This document shows positions 42,501 to 51,714 of a stretch of DNA of 64,000 bases, in pieces. A program made the position numbers and the translations under genes. Location of the stretch: NCBI RefSeq assembly GCF_000421405.1, contig NZ_ATWY01000008.1, positions 1 to 64,000 on the forward strand, given 5' to 3'. Positions within the stretch are counted from its first letter, which is position 1, and each line of letters starts with the position of its first letter. Source of the DNA: Butyrivibrio sp. NC2007. Lineage in GTDB: Bacteria; Bacillota; Clostridia; Lachnospirales; Lachnospiraceae. Under the pieces are notes generated by a model. The model was given only the letters and a program-made list of their open reading frames with translations, did no database searches and had not been told where the DNA came from.

Positions 42501-43676
42501 TTATAGCAAAAATTCCGCCATGACAGTATTGCTGACATCAAGTCCTTTATCTGTTAAACAAAGGTATTTTTCGCCATCTCCTGCATACTCCAGAAGTCCC
42601 ATCTTTTGGTACTTATCAATAACTTCTCCGTAAACTTCTGCGATGTCTTTTCCAAAGCTTTCCTTAAAGCTCTCTACGCTTACGCCCTTCACAAGTCGAA
42701 GTCCCAGGAACATAAACTCTTCCATCTGAGCCGCGCAACTTAGCTCCTCAACGTTCTCTCTTATTTTGGCAAAAGAGCTTTCGGCATCCGCAAGTTCTTT
42801 TACATAAGTGCCAATATCCCGGGTATTGCTCCATCTGACATTGTCCACCATTGAAGCAGCTCCAAGGCCAAGGCCAAGGTAATTGCCCCGCTGCCAGTAA
42901 ACCTTGTTATGATGGCACTCGAAGGTATCATCATCCTCAGCACCAAGGGCATAATTGGAAATCTCGTATCTGTGAAAGCCGTGTTCTTTCAATATTCTCT
43001 TGGTCTCGTGGTACATTGCTCTGTCGGTGTCCTCATCGGGAATATCCAGATCCATGTCATAAAAAGGTGTACCTTCCTCGATGATAAGACTGTAGGCTGA
43101 AATGTGCTCAGGTTTAAGTTCCAGCACTCTGTTCAGCGTGTTCACATAAGAATCAAGACTCTGACCGGGTAATGCACTCATAACATCCACGTTGATATTG
43201 TTAAAACCTGCTGCCCTGGCATTATTATAGGTCTCAACAAACAGCCTGCCATTATGAAGTCTGCCCAGAACTTTAAGCTCATCATCATTTAGTGACTGAC
43301 AGCCGATACTGAGTCTGTTAAAACCTGCTTCACGATAGGAAAAGAGCTTGTCCCTCATGGCAGATGCAGGATTGACCTCAATGCTGATCTCAGCATCATC
43401 GCTAACGTTAAACTCATCTCTGATTTTTCTCAGTAATCCGCATACTCTTTTCTCATCAGCAAAAGAAGGTGTTCCGCCTCCGAAGAATATCGTGGCAACC
43501 GTTCTGTCCTTGCAGTCCCTACCTGATTTCGATATCTCTTTTTCCAGAGCATCAAAGTATTCATCCATCAGCTCTTTTTCTGCATTAAAAGAGAGGAAGT
43601 CGCAATAATTGCACTTCCTCGCACAAAACGGTATGTGTACATATAAAGACAAAGTCTTTTGCAGCATACTATTCAT
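42501..43676 (-). CDS. hemW: radical SAM heme chaperone HemW
   Basis: A 391-residue HemN-like protein with SLYVHIPFCARKCNYCDF near the N terminus. The radical SAM motif is CxxxCxxC with the aromatic residue preceding the last cysteine; the extra cysteine after it, typical of true HemN, is absent. Other landmarks are FFGGGTPS and NVDVMSALPGQ. The family was long called oxygen-independent coproporphyrinogen oxidase but binds heme and transfers it to acceptors. The ATG overlaps the lepA stop by one base (TGATG), an arrangement common in Firmicutes lepA-hemW operons. Confidence 0.94.
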   Translation of the reverse strand: MNSMLQKTLSLYVHIPFCARKCNYCDFLSFNAEKELMDEYFDALEKEISKSGRDCKDRTVATIFFGGGTPSFADEKRVCGLLRKIRDEFNVSDDAEISIEVNPASAMRDKLFSYREAGFNRLSIGCQSLNDDELKVLGRLHNGRLFVETYNNARAAGFNNINVDVMSALPGQSLDSYVNTLNRVLELKPEHISAYSLIIEEGTPFYDMDLDIPDEDTDRAMYHETKRILKEHGFHRYEISNYALGAEDDDTFECHHNKVYWQRGNYLGLGLGAASMVDNVRWSNTRDIGTYVKELADAESSFAKIRENVEELSCAAQMEEFMFLGLRLVKGVSVESFKESFGKDIAEVYGEVIDKYQKMGLLEYAGDGEKYLCLTDKGLDVSNTVMAEFLL

Positions 43677-45484
43677 CAGTCCACATTATCCAGCTTAAGG
43701 ACGCTAAGGAATGCGGACTGCGGAACTTCTACGTTACCGATCTGACGCATCTTTTTCTTACCTTCCTTCTGCTTCTCAAGAAGTTTCTTCTTACGGGTTA
43801 TATCACCGCCGTAGCACTTGGCAAGAACGTCCTTACGATAGGCCTTTACTGTCTCACGGGCAATGACCTTGCCACCGACTGAAGCCTGGATAGGAATCTC
43901 AAACAGGTGCCTTGGGATCTCCTCTTTTAACTTCTCGCACATCTTACGACCACGCTCATACGCTCCATCCTTGTGAACGATAAAGGACAGTGCATCTACC
44001 TCTTCTCTGTTGATGAGGATATCAAGCTTAACAAGGTCTGACTTCTCATAGCCCTTGAGCTCATAGTCAAATGACGCATAGCCTCTGGACCTTGACTTAA
44101 GAGCATCGAAGAAATCGTAGATGATCTCGTTAAGAGGAAGCTCATACTTAAGGATCGCTCTTGTCTGCTCTATGTAATCGGTGCTCAGGTACTTGCCTCT
44201 TCTCTCCTGGCAAAGCTGCATGATGGCACCGACATAATCTGTTGTTACCATGATCTCGCCGTTAACGATAGGTTCTTCCATGTAATCGATCTCTGATGGA
44301 TCAGGAAGGTTAGTGGGGTTAGTCAGGTCAAACACCTCTCCGTCTGTCTTGTGAACCTTGTAAACAACGGAAGGAGCTGTTGTTACCAGATTGAGGTCAT
44401 ACTCCCTCTCAAGTCTCTCCTGAACAACTTCAAGGTGAAGAAGTCCAAGGAAACCTGCTCTGAATCCGAATCCGAGAGCCTGTGATGTCTCAGGTTCATA
44501 GAAAAGAGAGGCATCGTTAAGCTGCAGTTTCTCAAGTGCATCACGAAGATCTGAATAGTGAGCGGAGTCTGCAGGGTAAAGACCGCAGTAAACCATCGGC
44601 ATAACCTTCTTGTATCCGGGAAGTGCCTCTGCGCACGGATTAGCAGAATCTGTAACTGTATCACCCACACGGGTATCCTGAATATTCTTGATGGATGCAG
44701 TGAAGTATCCAACCTCTCCGGCTGTCAGCTCATCACTTGGAACAAAGCTTCCGGGCGCAAAATATCCGACCTCAACAACCTCTGCCTCTGCTCCTGTTGC
44801 CATAAAGCGGACCTTCATTCCCTTTCTGACAACGCCGTCCTTAATTCTTACAAATACGATAACTCCTCTGTAGGAGTCATAGATACTATCAAAGATAAGA
44901 GCCTTAAGAGGAGCAGATGCATCGCCCTGTGGTGCAGGGATCTTGTGAACAACAGCCTCTAATACCTCCTCAATTCCTATGCCGTTTTTGGCAGAAATAA
45001 GTGGTGCATCCTGGGCCTCAATTCCGATGACGTCCTCAATCTCATCCTTGGCTTCCTGAGGCATTGCGCTGGGAAGATCGATCTTGTTGATAACAGGAAA
45101 TACATCCAGGTCATGATCCAGTGCCATATATACGTTGGCAAGGGTCTGAGCCTCAACACCCTGAGTTGCATCAACTACAAGGATAGCTCCGTCACATGCT
45201 GCAAGAGACCTTGAAACCTCATATCCAAAGTCTACATGTCCGGGAGTATCGATCATGTTAAAGGTATACTCTTGTCCGTCCTTCGCCTTATAGATCATTC
45301 TTACAGCCTGGGACTTGATGGTTATACCTCTCTCCCTCTCTATATCCATATTGTCCAGAACCTGTGCCTGCATCTCTCTAAGTGTAAGGACACCTGTCTT
45401 CTCGATCATACGGTCAGCAAGTGTAGACTTACCATGGTCAATATGGGCAACTATACAAAAATTTCTTATCTTACTCTGATCCAC
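43676..45484 (-). CDS. lepA: translation elongation factor 4 (LepA)
   Basis: A ribosome-associated GTPase of 602 residues. G1 [10 protein letters not shown]3 DTPGHVDF, G4 NKIDLP and G5 SAKNG are present, followed by EF-G-like domains and the LepA-specific C terminus ([27 protein letters not shown], ending near KLDNVD). It acts in back-translocation or 30S biogenesis. It is divergent from rpsT across 187 bases and heads the lepA-hemW operon. Confidence 0.97.
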   Translation of the reverse strand: MDQSKIRNFCIVAHIDHGKSTLADRMIEKTGVLTLREMQAQVLDNMDIERERGITIKSQAVRMIYKAKDGQEYTFNMIDTPGHVDFGYEVSRSLAACDGAILVVDATQGVEAQTLANVYMALDHDLDVFPVINKIDLPSAMPQEAKDEIEDVIGIEAQDAPLISAKNGIGIEEVLEAVVHKIPAPQGDASAPLKALIFDSIYDSYRGVIVFVRIKDGVVRKGMKVRFMATGAEAEVVEVGYFAPGSFVPSDELTAGEVGYFTASIKNIQDTRVGDTVTDSANPCAEALPGYKKVMPMVYCGLYPADSAHYSDLRDALEKLQLNDASLFYEPETSQALGFGFRAGFLGLLHLEVVQERLEREYDLNLVTTAPSVVYKVHKTDGEVFDLTNPTNLPDPSEIDYMEEPIVNGEIMVTTDYVGAIMQLCQERRGKYLSTDYIEQTRAILKYELPLNEIIYDFFDALKSRSRGYASFDYELKGYEKSDLVKLDILINREEVDALSFIVHKDGAYERGRKMCEKLKEEIPRHLFEIPIQASVGGKVIARETVKAYRKDVLAKCYGGDITRKKKLLEKQKEGKKKMRQIGNVEVPQSAFLSVLKLDNVD

Positions 45485-45545
45485 AATTAATTCCTCTGTA
45501 TGTTCTTTTATAAATGTTGTACGCTGAATTATAACATTAATTCTA

Positions 45546-45574
45546 TTGACATCGCCATCATTTTCATCTAAAAT
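45546..45574 (+). promoter_or_regulatory. promoter of rpsT
   Basis: TTGACA (45546-45551), a 17-base spacer and TAAAAT (45569-45574). It predicts a leader of about 90 bases containing a possible short CGTGT/ACACG hairpin near 45601-45626, which may serve S20 autoregulation (inference). Confidence 0.75.
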
Positions 45575-45671
45575 ATTTCTACGTATGTGGCATTAACTGT
45601 CCGTGTCCGGCTTAATGCACACACGAACATTATAATAAAAACTATTACATTGATTATTATCGGAGGTAATT

Positions 45672-45935
45672 ATGGCTAATATCAAATCTGCCAAGAAGAG
45701 AGTTTTAGTAAACGAGAAGAAGGCTGCACAGAACCAGATGATCAAGTCTGCAGTTAAGACAGAGATCAAGAAGGTTAGAGCTGCTGTTGAGGCTGGTAAC
45801 AAGGAAGAGGCTGCTAAGGCACTTCTTGCTGCTACATCAGCAATCGACAAGGCTGAGTCAAAGGGTGTTATCAAGAAGAACACAGCTTCAAGAAAAGTTT
45901 CAAGACTCGCTCTTGCTGTTAACAAGCTTTCATAA
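45672..45935 (+). CDS. rpsT: 30S ribosomal protein S20
   Basis: An 87-residue, strongly basic, alpha-helical protein beginning MANIKSAKKRVLVNEKK, which is diagnostic of bacterial S20. It binds 16S rRNA early in 30S assembly. An excellent CGGAGG site precedes the ATG. It is encoded alone on the plus strand, divergent from lepA, with its own promoter and terminator. Codon use is strongly biased, as expected for a highly expressed gene. Confidence 0.98.
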   Translation: MANIKSAKKRVLVNEKKAAQNQMIKSAVKTEIKKVRAAVEAGNKEEAAKALLAATSAIDKAESKGVIKKNTASRKVSRLALAVNKLS

Positions 45936-45952
45936 ATCATAACGATAAAGAA

Positions 45953-45992
45953 AAGACCTTAAGCACGGCTGCTGCTTAAGGTCTTGTTTTTT
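45953..45992. terminator. bidirectional terminator between rpsT and the CmpB-type gene
   Basis: A 13-bp stem AAGACCTTAAGCA / TGCTTAAGGTCTT is followed on the plus strand by GTTTTTTATTT and preceded by an A-rich tract that gives TTTTC on the minus strand. It ends both convergent units; its T-tract overlaps the 3' end of the opposing gene. Confidence 0.9.
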
Positions 45993-46968
45993 ATTTCTTT
46001 CTGATATTTCTTATCTTCTCTTTTACTTCTTCAAGATTTCCCTTATAGGAATCGGATGACATAGTAGGATTTCCCTCGATGGTCCTCTCTCTGTACCAGA
46101 CAAAGAAGTTCTTAACAGGTCCCGGAGTGAATCTTGCCATGATGACTTTGTACTTGGCATAGAGTTCCAAAACCTCTTCTCTTACATTACCTACATACGA
46201 TGTAGGATCAAGATTTATCTTGTCTTTCACAAGCTTAAAGGAGTTCTCAAGAGAATCGCTGATACTGTCGAGCCTGTCTGTGATACCTGATCCAATAGCT
46301 CCTACTGTACTGCCCACGGTGTTTCCGATATCACCGATCTTATCACCGATGCTCTCACGCATATCCTCACCCTTAAAAGCGATGATGACATCAAGTCTCT
46401 TCTGCATCCTTGCCATTTCGTCCTTAGCCTTCTCCATATAGATAAGAACATCCTTAAGGTCAAGTGCCGTCTTAAATGCCAGCATGAAGTCACATGTAAA
46501 TACCACTACAACAACTGTCGTCACCACGGTAACGAAATTATACGGAATAGATAAAAGAAGTCTCTCAATAGGTATCTGCAGATAGTGCGTAAACACTACC
46601 GTGCACACGCCCCAGGCAATTGTTGATTCCAGAGAGATTCGTCCCTGAAAATGGAATTTCTTGTGTGAATAGTCCCAGTACCTGACCTTAAAAAGAGCTT
46701 CCATCACAACCGCAGTTACATACTCAAGCGCCGTCGCCCCTATGCATCCTGATATAAAGACCAGGACCACATTTTCATAAAAAGGCTTGGATGCTAGGAG
46801 CATCATTATTCCCCCACATCCATACAACGGCAAAAAGGGTCCGCGAACGAACCCTCTGTTTACAAAATGCCCTTCATGTACCGACACATAAATTGTCTCA
46901 AATATCCAGCCGAAAAGGCTGTAAAAAAAGAACAGGAAAAGCCACTGCATTGGCTGATAATTAAACAT
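45991..46968 (-). CDS. CmpB-type putative membrane transport protein (PF06541-like)
   Basis: A 325-residue protein with about five hydrophobic segments in the first 180 residues, including FFFYSLFGWIFETIYVSV, GFVRGPFLPLYGCGG and an ISLESTIAWG segment. These resemble the putative ABC-transporter permease family CmpB (PF06541), common in Firmicutes and without a proven substrate. The C-terminal 140 residues are predicted cytoplasmic and helical, with a glycine- and serine-containing linker. It is the last gene of a three-gene unit with two metal-type GTPases, 15 bases after the preceding stop, so a role linked to metal handling is possible but unproven. Confidence 0.8.
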   Translation of the reverse strand: MFNYQPMQWLFLFFFYSLFGWIFETIYVSVHEGHFVNRGFVRGPFLPLYGCGGIMMLLASKPFYENVVLVFISGCIGATALEYVTAVVMEALFKVRYWDYSHKKFHFQGRISLESTIAWGVCTVVFTHYLQIPIERLLLSIPYNFVTVVTTVVVVVFTCDFMLAFKTALDLKDVLIYMEKAKDEMARMQKRLDVIIAFKGEDMRESIGDKIGDIGNTVGSTVGAIGSGITDRLDSISDSLENSFKLVKDKINLDPTSYVGNVREEVLELYAKYKVIMARFTPGPVKNFFVWYRERTIEGNPTMSSDSYKGNLEEVKEKIRNIRKK

Positions 46969-46983
46969 TACTATCTCCTAGAG

Positions 46984-47928
46984 TCACTGCTGTGGATTTG
47001 AAAAATCAATTACAGGATTCTCAGGCTCTGTTGTCTTCTCAACAGAAATAGCCTGAAGTACGGGGCCTTCTCCCTTATATTCGGGAACGAACTGCTTAAC
47101 TACCTTGGCAGTTACTGTGACCCAGTCTTTCTCATTGAGCTCAGCTGTCTTGTCATACTCGCATGCAAATCCAAGGAACTGCATATCCTGAGCGCAGCAT
47201 GTCATAGCCATTCTTCCCGGAACGAATCTGTTATCCGGGAACTCTTCTGGCTTAAGTACAAGACCTTTGAACCTTACATTCTTGCCCTCATATCTCTCAA
47301 CGTGATCAAGAGCATCCAGATAGAACATACCGTATCCGTAGTTGTTAAGCTCGATAGGATCCTGATTAAGGTCGAACGGAAGGTCCTCATCAAGAGTTAC
47401 GTCCACTTCTCCGTCCTGATCCTCAAAGATAATATCTGCCTTCTGATTGATGGCCTTTACATTTCTCTTGTATGCGGGAAGTTTATCTGCAAGTCCGTCG
47501 CATCTGTTAAACAGGATAAGGTCTGAATTTCTTATCTGCTCTGCAAGAAGAGACTTCATATTGCTAAAATAGAGTTCAAAGCTTGAACAATCAATAACTG
47601 TGATCTGCTGCTCAAGATTCCACATAACAGGGAGCTTCATCTCCTTGAAGTTCCACATTCCGTTGTACTCGATAAGAATACGCTCGGGATTATGCTTGGC
47701 ATCAAGTGCGATAAGCTGATTGGGATTAAAATCCTCTTCCTCTTCAATGTACTCGATTACAGTGTTGGTGCTCTTAAGGAGCTTCTCATCATAGTCATTC
47801 TCACCTTCTTCACAGACAATAAGAAGGGTCTTGCCCTTTGTCCTGAAGTAGGGCTGAGCTATTGTATAGCGGAAAAAGTCAGTCTTTCCCGCATCCAAAA
47901 ATCCATTAATAATATATACAGGTTTCAT
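46984..47928 (-). CDS. CobW-like GTPase fused to a TIGR03943-type domain
   Basis: A 314-residue two-domain protein. The N-terminal P-loop domain (about 1-185) has a variant Walker A GFLDAGKTDFF and an NRCD guanine motif, but no CxCC metal motif. The C-terminal part (about 215-300) resembles the TIGR03943/YcgQ-type domain: KNVRFKGLVLKP, then the paired-cysteine segment GRMAMTCCAQDMQFLGF. Both halves belong to families linked to zinc homeostasis. The ATG at 47928 (GGAG ten bases upstream) is preferred to an upstream in-frame start. It lies between the His-rich GTPase and the CmpB-type gene in one operon. Confidence 0.78.
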   Translation of the reverse strand: MKPVYIINGFLDAGKTDFFRYTIAQPYFRTKGKTLLIVCEEGENDYDEKLLKSTNTVIEYIEEEEDFNPNQLIALDAKHNPERILIEYNGMWNFKEMKLPVMWNLEQQITVIDCSSFELYFSNMKSLLAEQIRNSDLILFNRCDGLADKLPAYKRNVKAINQKADIIFEDQDGEVDVTLDEDLPFDLNQDPIELNNYGYGMFYLDALDHVERYEGKNVRFKGLVLKPEEFPDNRFVPGRMAMTCCAQDMQFLGFACEYDKTAELNEKDWVTVTAKVVKQFVPEYKGEGPVLQAISVEKTTEPENPVIDFSNPQQ

Positions 47929-47961
47929 AAATTCGGTTCTCCTAATCATTGGCAAAAGACC

Positions 47962-49227
47962 TTATGCAAGTCTTCTAAAGAGTTTCTGAAGATTATCTTC
48001 GTTGAGCTCTGAGCCGATTACGCAGAACTTACCTGTGACGTCAGCTGCTCCTGTTCTTACATCAGACTCGCCGGGAACATAGTCAAACTCGATCCATGAT
48101 CCATCAGTAGAGGGAACAACGCCCTTTGTACGAAGAACGATACCGTAAGTTTCCTCATCCTCAAGCTTAGAAAGCATTGCCTCGATTTCTTCCTTAGTGT
48201 ACTTAAGAGGAGTTTCCATACCCCAGCTCATGAAGATATCATCTGCATCGTGGTGGTGATGATGCTCATGGTCGTGGTCGTGATCATGCTCATCATGGTC
48301 GTGATGATGATGTTCCTGCTCATCGTGGTCATGGTGGTGCTCATCGTGGTCATGATCATGGTGGTGCTCATGCTCGTGATCGTGTTCATCGTGGTCGTGG
48401 TCATGGTGGTGCTCATGCTCATGCTCGTGATCATGCTCATCATGGTCATGATCATGGTGATGATGATGGCACTCACACTCCTCATCATCGCACTCTCCGT
48501 CGGGATGTGCACTGTAGATTACAGAGCCGTCCTCTGCTACAGTCTTGTGGCTGCCGTGATCGTGATGATGGTGGTGATGATGATGTTCCTGCTCCATAAC
48601 GAGCTTTAAGAGCTCTGCCTCGAGGTCGTTGTTACCCTCGAAAGTGTCCAGGATCTCTTTTCCTGTGATCTCAGCAAGAGGTGTTGTGATAATAGTTGCC
48701 TTCTTGTTGTGCTCACGAATAAGTTCTACTGCTGTCTCAATCTTGGCCTGATCAGCCTTGTCTGTTCTTGTAAGAATGATGGTTCCGGCATTCTCAATCT
48801 GATTGATGAAGAACTCACCGAAATTCTTGATGTAAACCTTGGCCTTGGTTGCATCAACTACTGTAACGGCGCTGTTAAGCTCCATGTTATCATCAGCATC
48901 GGCGATGTTCTGGATAGCTCTCATAACGTCTGAAAGCTTACCTACACCTGATGGCTCAATAAGGATCCTCTCAGGTGCGTACTGCTCCATTACCTGCTTA
49001 AGTGATGTCTCGAAGTCTCCTACCAGTGAACAGCAGATACAACCTGAATTCATCTCTGTTATCTCGATTCCTGACTCCTTAAGGAAGCCTCCGTCGATTC
49101 CGATCTCACCAAATTCATTCTCTATAAGAACTACCTTAGTTCCTGCAAGAGCTTCCTTAAGAAGCTTCTTTATAAGTGTAGTTTTTCCGGCTCCCAAAAA
49201 GCCTGAAATAATATCAATCTTTGTCAT
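47962..49227 (-). CDS. His-rich CobW/ZNG1-type zinc metallochaperone GTPase
   Basis: A 421-residue G3E-family GTPase. Walker A GFLGAGKTTL, the metal-binding GCICC (CxCC) motif near residue 65, EPSGVG and TRTDKAD. A remarkable stretch of about 115 residues (about 212-327) is made almost only of His, Asp and Glu and is a likely zinc buffer. The CobW C-terminal domain follows (about 330-421). The ATG at 49227 has TTGGAG directly upstream. It is first in a three-gene unit. The His-rich part is encoded by a long imperfect trinucleotide repeat, which may vary in length between strains. Confidence 0.9.
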   Translation of the reverse strand: MTKIDIISGFLGAGKTTLIKKLLKEALAGTKVVLIENEFGEIGIDGGFLKESGIEITEMNSGCICCSLVGDFETSLKQVMEQYAPERILIEPSGVGKLSDVMRAIQNIADADDNMELNSAVTVVDATKAKVYIKNFGEFFINQIENAGTIILTRTDKADQAKIETAVELIREHNKKATIITTPLAEITGKEILDTFEGNNDLEAELLKLVMEQEHHHHHHHHDHGSHKTVAEDGSVIYSAHPDGECDDEECECHHHHHDHDHDEHDHEHEHEHHHDHDHDEHDHEHEHHHDHDHDEHHHDHDEQEHHHHDHDEHDHDHDHEHHHHHDADDIFMSWGMETPLKYTKEEIEAMLSKLEDEETYGIVLRTKGVVPSTDGSWIEFDYVPGESDVRTGAADVTGKFCVIGSELNEDNLQKLFRRLA

Positions 49228-49302
49228 TTTTTCTCCAATCTGCACATTTTTTGTGCTATAACCACTACAACACATTTATTCTATGCAGATGGGGTGGGAA
49301 TG

Positions 49303-51054
49303 TCAAGGAAGCTCCTCACCTGCTGATTCTGCATTCTCTACATTCTCCGTAATCTCTGTAGTTTCTTCATCCTCTTCACCATCATTGACATCACCTGATG
49401 CATTTGGCTGTGTAGTGTTATAGGAAGAATACTCTTTGGCAAAAGTGATTCTTGCTGCCACAACCTGTCCATGTACCAGACCACAGGCTGTCTTATAGCC
49501 TTCCAGGGATCCTTCATCTTTGCCGCAGATCACATCTCTTATCTCTTCAATCTTCTCAGGTCTTCCCCCTCTGGACATCATATAGTTGTAATCGCTCGTC
49601 ACCTCTGTGTGTCCGGGGTCTGTACGATAAAATGTCGCTCCGCAATAAGGACAATAGAATTTATGGAAATTCTCACCCGGTCCTCCGGTAAAGGCTTCAC
49701 CCTGATCCACTACCCCATTAGGCGTCCAGTAATAATACCTAAAGCTTATTTTATAGCATTCATAGTTATGCTCATGATATTTAGCTTCCGTATAACAACC
49801 GCCCTGTCTGTCCTCAGAGACAAGATCCTCGTTCGTCTGATTTCCCGTTCCATCTGAGTGAAAGTGGTAGTCATATTCAATTTCTCCCGCAACATCGCCG
49901 TTGTCGAGAACAATCTCTACAGGAATCCCTTCAATAGCTCTGGCAATATCTTCAAATCTGGCATCCTCATTTATAACGACATTCTTAGTGAGTAACGCGG
50001 ATGCCAAAAGCCTTTTACCATTACCCACAGATGTAAAAACCTGGTTAAACTTATTGTCAATGTCCTGCATCTTAGTATTTATATGATTTTTAAGCTCCTC
50101 AAAATTGCCCTGAACAGAGCCGTTCATGGACTCAAACTTATTGTCGATGGTTGTGTTTACCTGATTAAAACTGGTATCAAACTTATTTGTAAGCTCCTCG
50201 TTTGACTGGCTCACCTGTGCATCAATCTTCTCAAAGAGTCCATTTATCTTTGTTTCAAGGCTTCCAAGCTCACTCTTGAAACTGTCAATGGCTGCAGCAT
50301 TATCTTTCTCAAACTGAGAATTCATACCATTGAGATTATCAAGCAGGTCCTGATACTTGTCTGCCATATCCTTTGAAAGACTCTCATCTCCTGCCTTTAT
50401 CTGCTTTTCAAGTTCTTCAATAAGACTCTTTGTATTCTCCTGGGCTTTTCCGTATTCTGCTTTTATATTATCAAGGTCGGAATTTATCTTAGCAAAGCTC
50501 TCACTCTGCTCACTGGTCATCTCTCCGGATTCCTTCTCGATTGTTTCCTTTAGCTTTTCAATGTTAGTCTGTGTATTTGTAATGGTATTGTGAAGTGTTG
50601 TAAGGTCATGGCCAAGCCCTGTAACCTTATCAGTAACTGTATTTGTAATTTTTTCAGTATTCTTCTCGCTATACTCTTTTACGGCGTCTTTTTCTGCACT
50701 GCTAAGCTCGCTAAAAGAGTTGATGCTCTTCTGGCTCTCTTCCAGTGATTTATCAAGTCCATCCAAGTAGCTGCTAAGTTCATCCAGCTTTTCAATGGTC
50801 TTTTCATTGTTCTCTTTTTCCGTCTGCTCAAGCTCCTGTTTGGCAGATGCAGTAACAGCCGGAGTTGTAAGATAAATAAGTCCTCCGCTAAGCGCAAGCG
50901 CTATCACAACCGCAATAGCAACAACAATGGTGTCGTGCCTTTTCAGTTTGCGCAAAAGCACCTTGATTGAATTGTTCTGTTTTGACATTCTTTCTTTAAA
51001 ACTCATAACTTCTCCCTCTTTGTTTTTGGCAGCAAGGGACTCAAAGAAAGACAT
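49303..51054 (-). CDS. single-pass membrane protein with long coiled coil and Cys/His-rich C-terminal domain
   Basis: A 583-residue protein. A basic cytoplasmic N terminus (about 1-42), one membrane helix (about 43-66), a long Glu/Lys/Ser-rich extracytoplasmic coiled coil (about 70-345) and a C-terminal domain (about 370-545). That domain holds cysteines in GGCYTEAKYHEHNYECYK, FYCPYCGATFYR, DVICGK and TACG contexts. Similar Cys-patterned ends occur in large Lachnospiraceae surface proteins. An acidic, threonine-rich tail ends the protein. An alternative start at 51006 (M17) also has a good Shine-Dalgarno site. The function is not recognised; the shape suggests an envelope-spanning tether or sensor. 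Confidence 0.75.
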   Translation of the reverse strand: MSFFESLAAKNKEGEVMSFKERMSKQNNSIKVLLRKLKRHDTIVVAIAVVIALALSGGLIYLTTPAVTASAKQELEQTEKENNEKTIEKLDELSSYLDGLDKSLEESQKSINSFSELSSAEKDAVKEYSEKNTEKITNTVTDKVTGLGHDLTTLHNTITNTQTNIEKLKETIEKESGEMTSEQSESFAKINSDLDNIKAEYGKAQENTKSLIEELEKQIKAGDESLSKDMADKYQDLLDNLNGMNSQFEKDNAAAIDSFKSELGSLETKINGLFEKIDAQVSQSNEELTNKFDTSFNQVNTTIDNKFESMNGSVQGNFEELKNHINTKMQDIDNKFNQVFTSVGNGKRLLASALLTKNVVINEDARFEDIARAIEGIPVEIVLDNGDVAGEIEYDYHFHSDGTGNQTNEDLVSEDRQGGCYTEAKYHEHNYECYKISFRYYYWTPNGVVDQGEAFTGGPGENFHKFYCPYCGATFYRTDPGHTEVTSDYNYMMSRGGRPEKIEEIRDVICGKDEGSLEGYKTACGLVHGQVVAARITFAKEYSSYNTTQPNASGDVNDGEEDEETTEITENVENAESAGEELP

Positions 51055-51207
51055 GACTTCCCCGCTACATGTTAATAGTAAAAATAGTGGAAAATCATCA
51101 GGCGAATACCTGTGACTTGTATCAGCAGAACGCTGACGAAATTAGATTATACACAATCAAATAAAAAAAGCAAGAGAATTTTTTAAAAATTTTTTGACAT
51201 AAAAGAA

Positions 51208-51233
51208 GGCTCAACATGCAAGCATGTTAAGCC
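51208..51233 (-). terminator. intrinsic terminator after the PH-domain gene
   Basis: On the minus strand the 12-bp stem GGCTTAACATGC / GCATGTTGAGCC with a tight loop is followed by TTCTTTTATG. The loop is only about two bases, so the terminal pairs are probably open. Confidence 0.75.
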
Positions 51234-51243
51234 CTTGTTTTGT

Positions 51244-51690
51244 TTAAACCATATCATCCATTTCATCTACGTCATGAATATCACTGGCTCCGAAACCAAT
51301 ATTCTGCATGTTCATGGTGCGGCGTTTGATGCGAGCAGCCTCAGAAGCCTGAAGAATAAAGTCCTTGATCTCACGGCCGTGCTTGATATTCTTCATGACG
51401 ATGGTTCTGTCCGTAACATCTGAAGTATAGAGCACGATGGTAGAAAGACCTGCCATCCTCTGAAGGAGACTTGCTGTTATCTCTACATCACTGATCTTGT
51501 ACATGTAGCAGTCATTTTCCCTCACGGTAAAAAAGCCTTTGATGATGGTAAAGTCATTCTCTCTGATCTCGTATTTGGTAAAGGTCCATGGAAGGCCGAA
51601 TAAAAGCCATCTGCTACGCTCCCTGTATTTGAGCTCTCCCTTGGACTCTGTTGACTGTGCATACTGCTCAGGATTTGCTATCTTTGACAT
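51244..51690 (-). CDS. bacterial PH-domain protein (YdbS/bPH_2 type)
   Basis: A 148-residue protein with one bacterial pleckstrin-homology domain. After the segment RWLLFGLPWTFTKYEIREND comes the core FTIIKGFFTVRENDCYMYKISDVEI, the conserved bPH_2 region where the strand G-F-F/L is followed by a basic-acidic pair and an Asp-Val. RDIKDFI-like helix residues follow at the end. No membrane helix is visible. It lies 24 bases downstream of the TrpB2 gene, in the same direction. Function is unknown for most members. Confidence 0.72.
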   Translation of the reverse strand: MSKIANPEQYAQSTESKGELKYRERSRWLLFGLPWTFTKYEIRENDFTIIKGFFTVRENDCYMYKISDVEITASLLQRMAGLSTIVLYTSDVTDRTIVMKNIKHGREIKDFILQASEAARIKRRTMNMQNIGFGASDIHDVDEMDDMV

Positions 51691-51714
51691 AACATTCTCC
51701 TTCCCGAATTTGAT

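Noticed and set aside
48228-48609. Open frames on both strands over the His-rich tract
   Set aside because: A trinucleotide repeat leaves several frames open; the resulting Met/Ile/Thr- or Val/Met-rich peptides are artefacts of the repeat within the GTPase gene.
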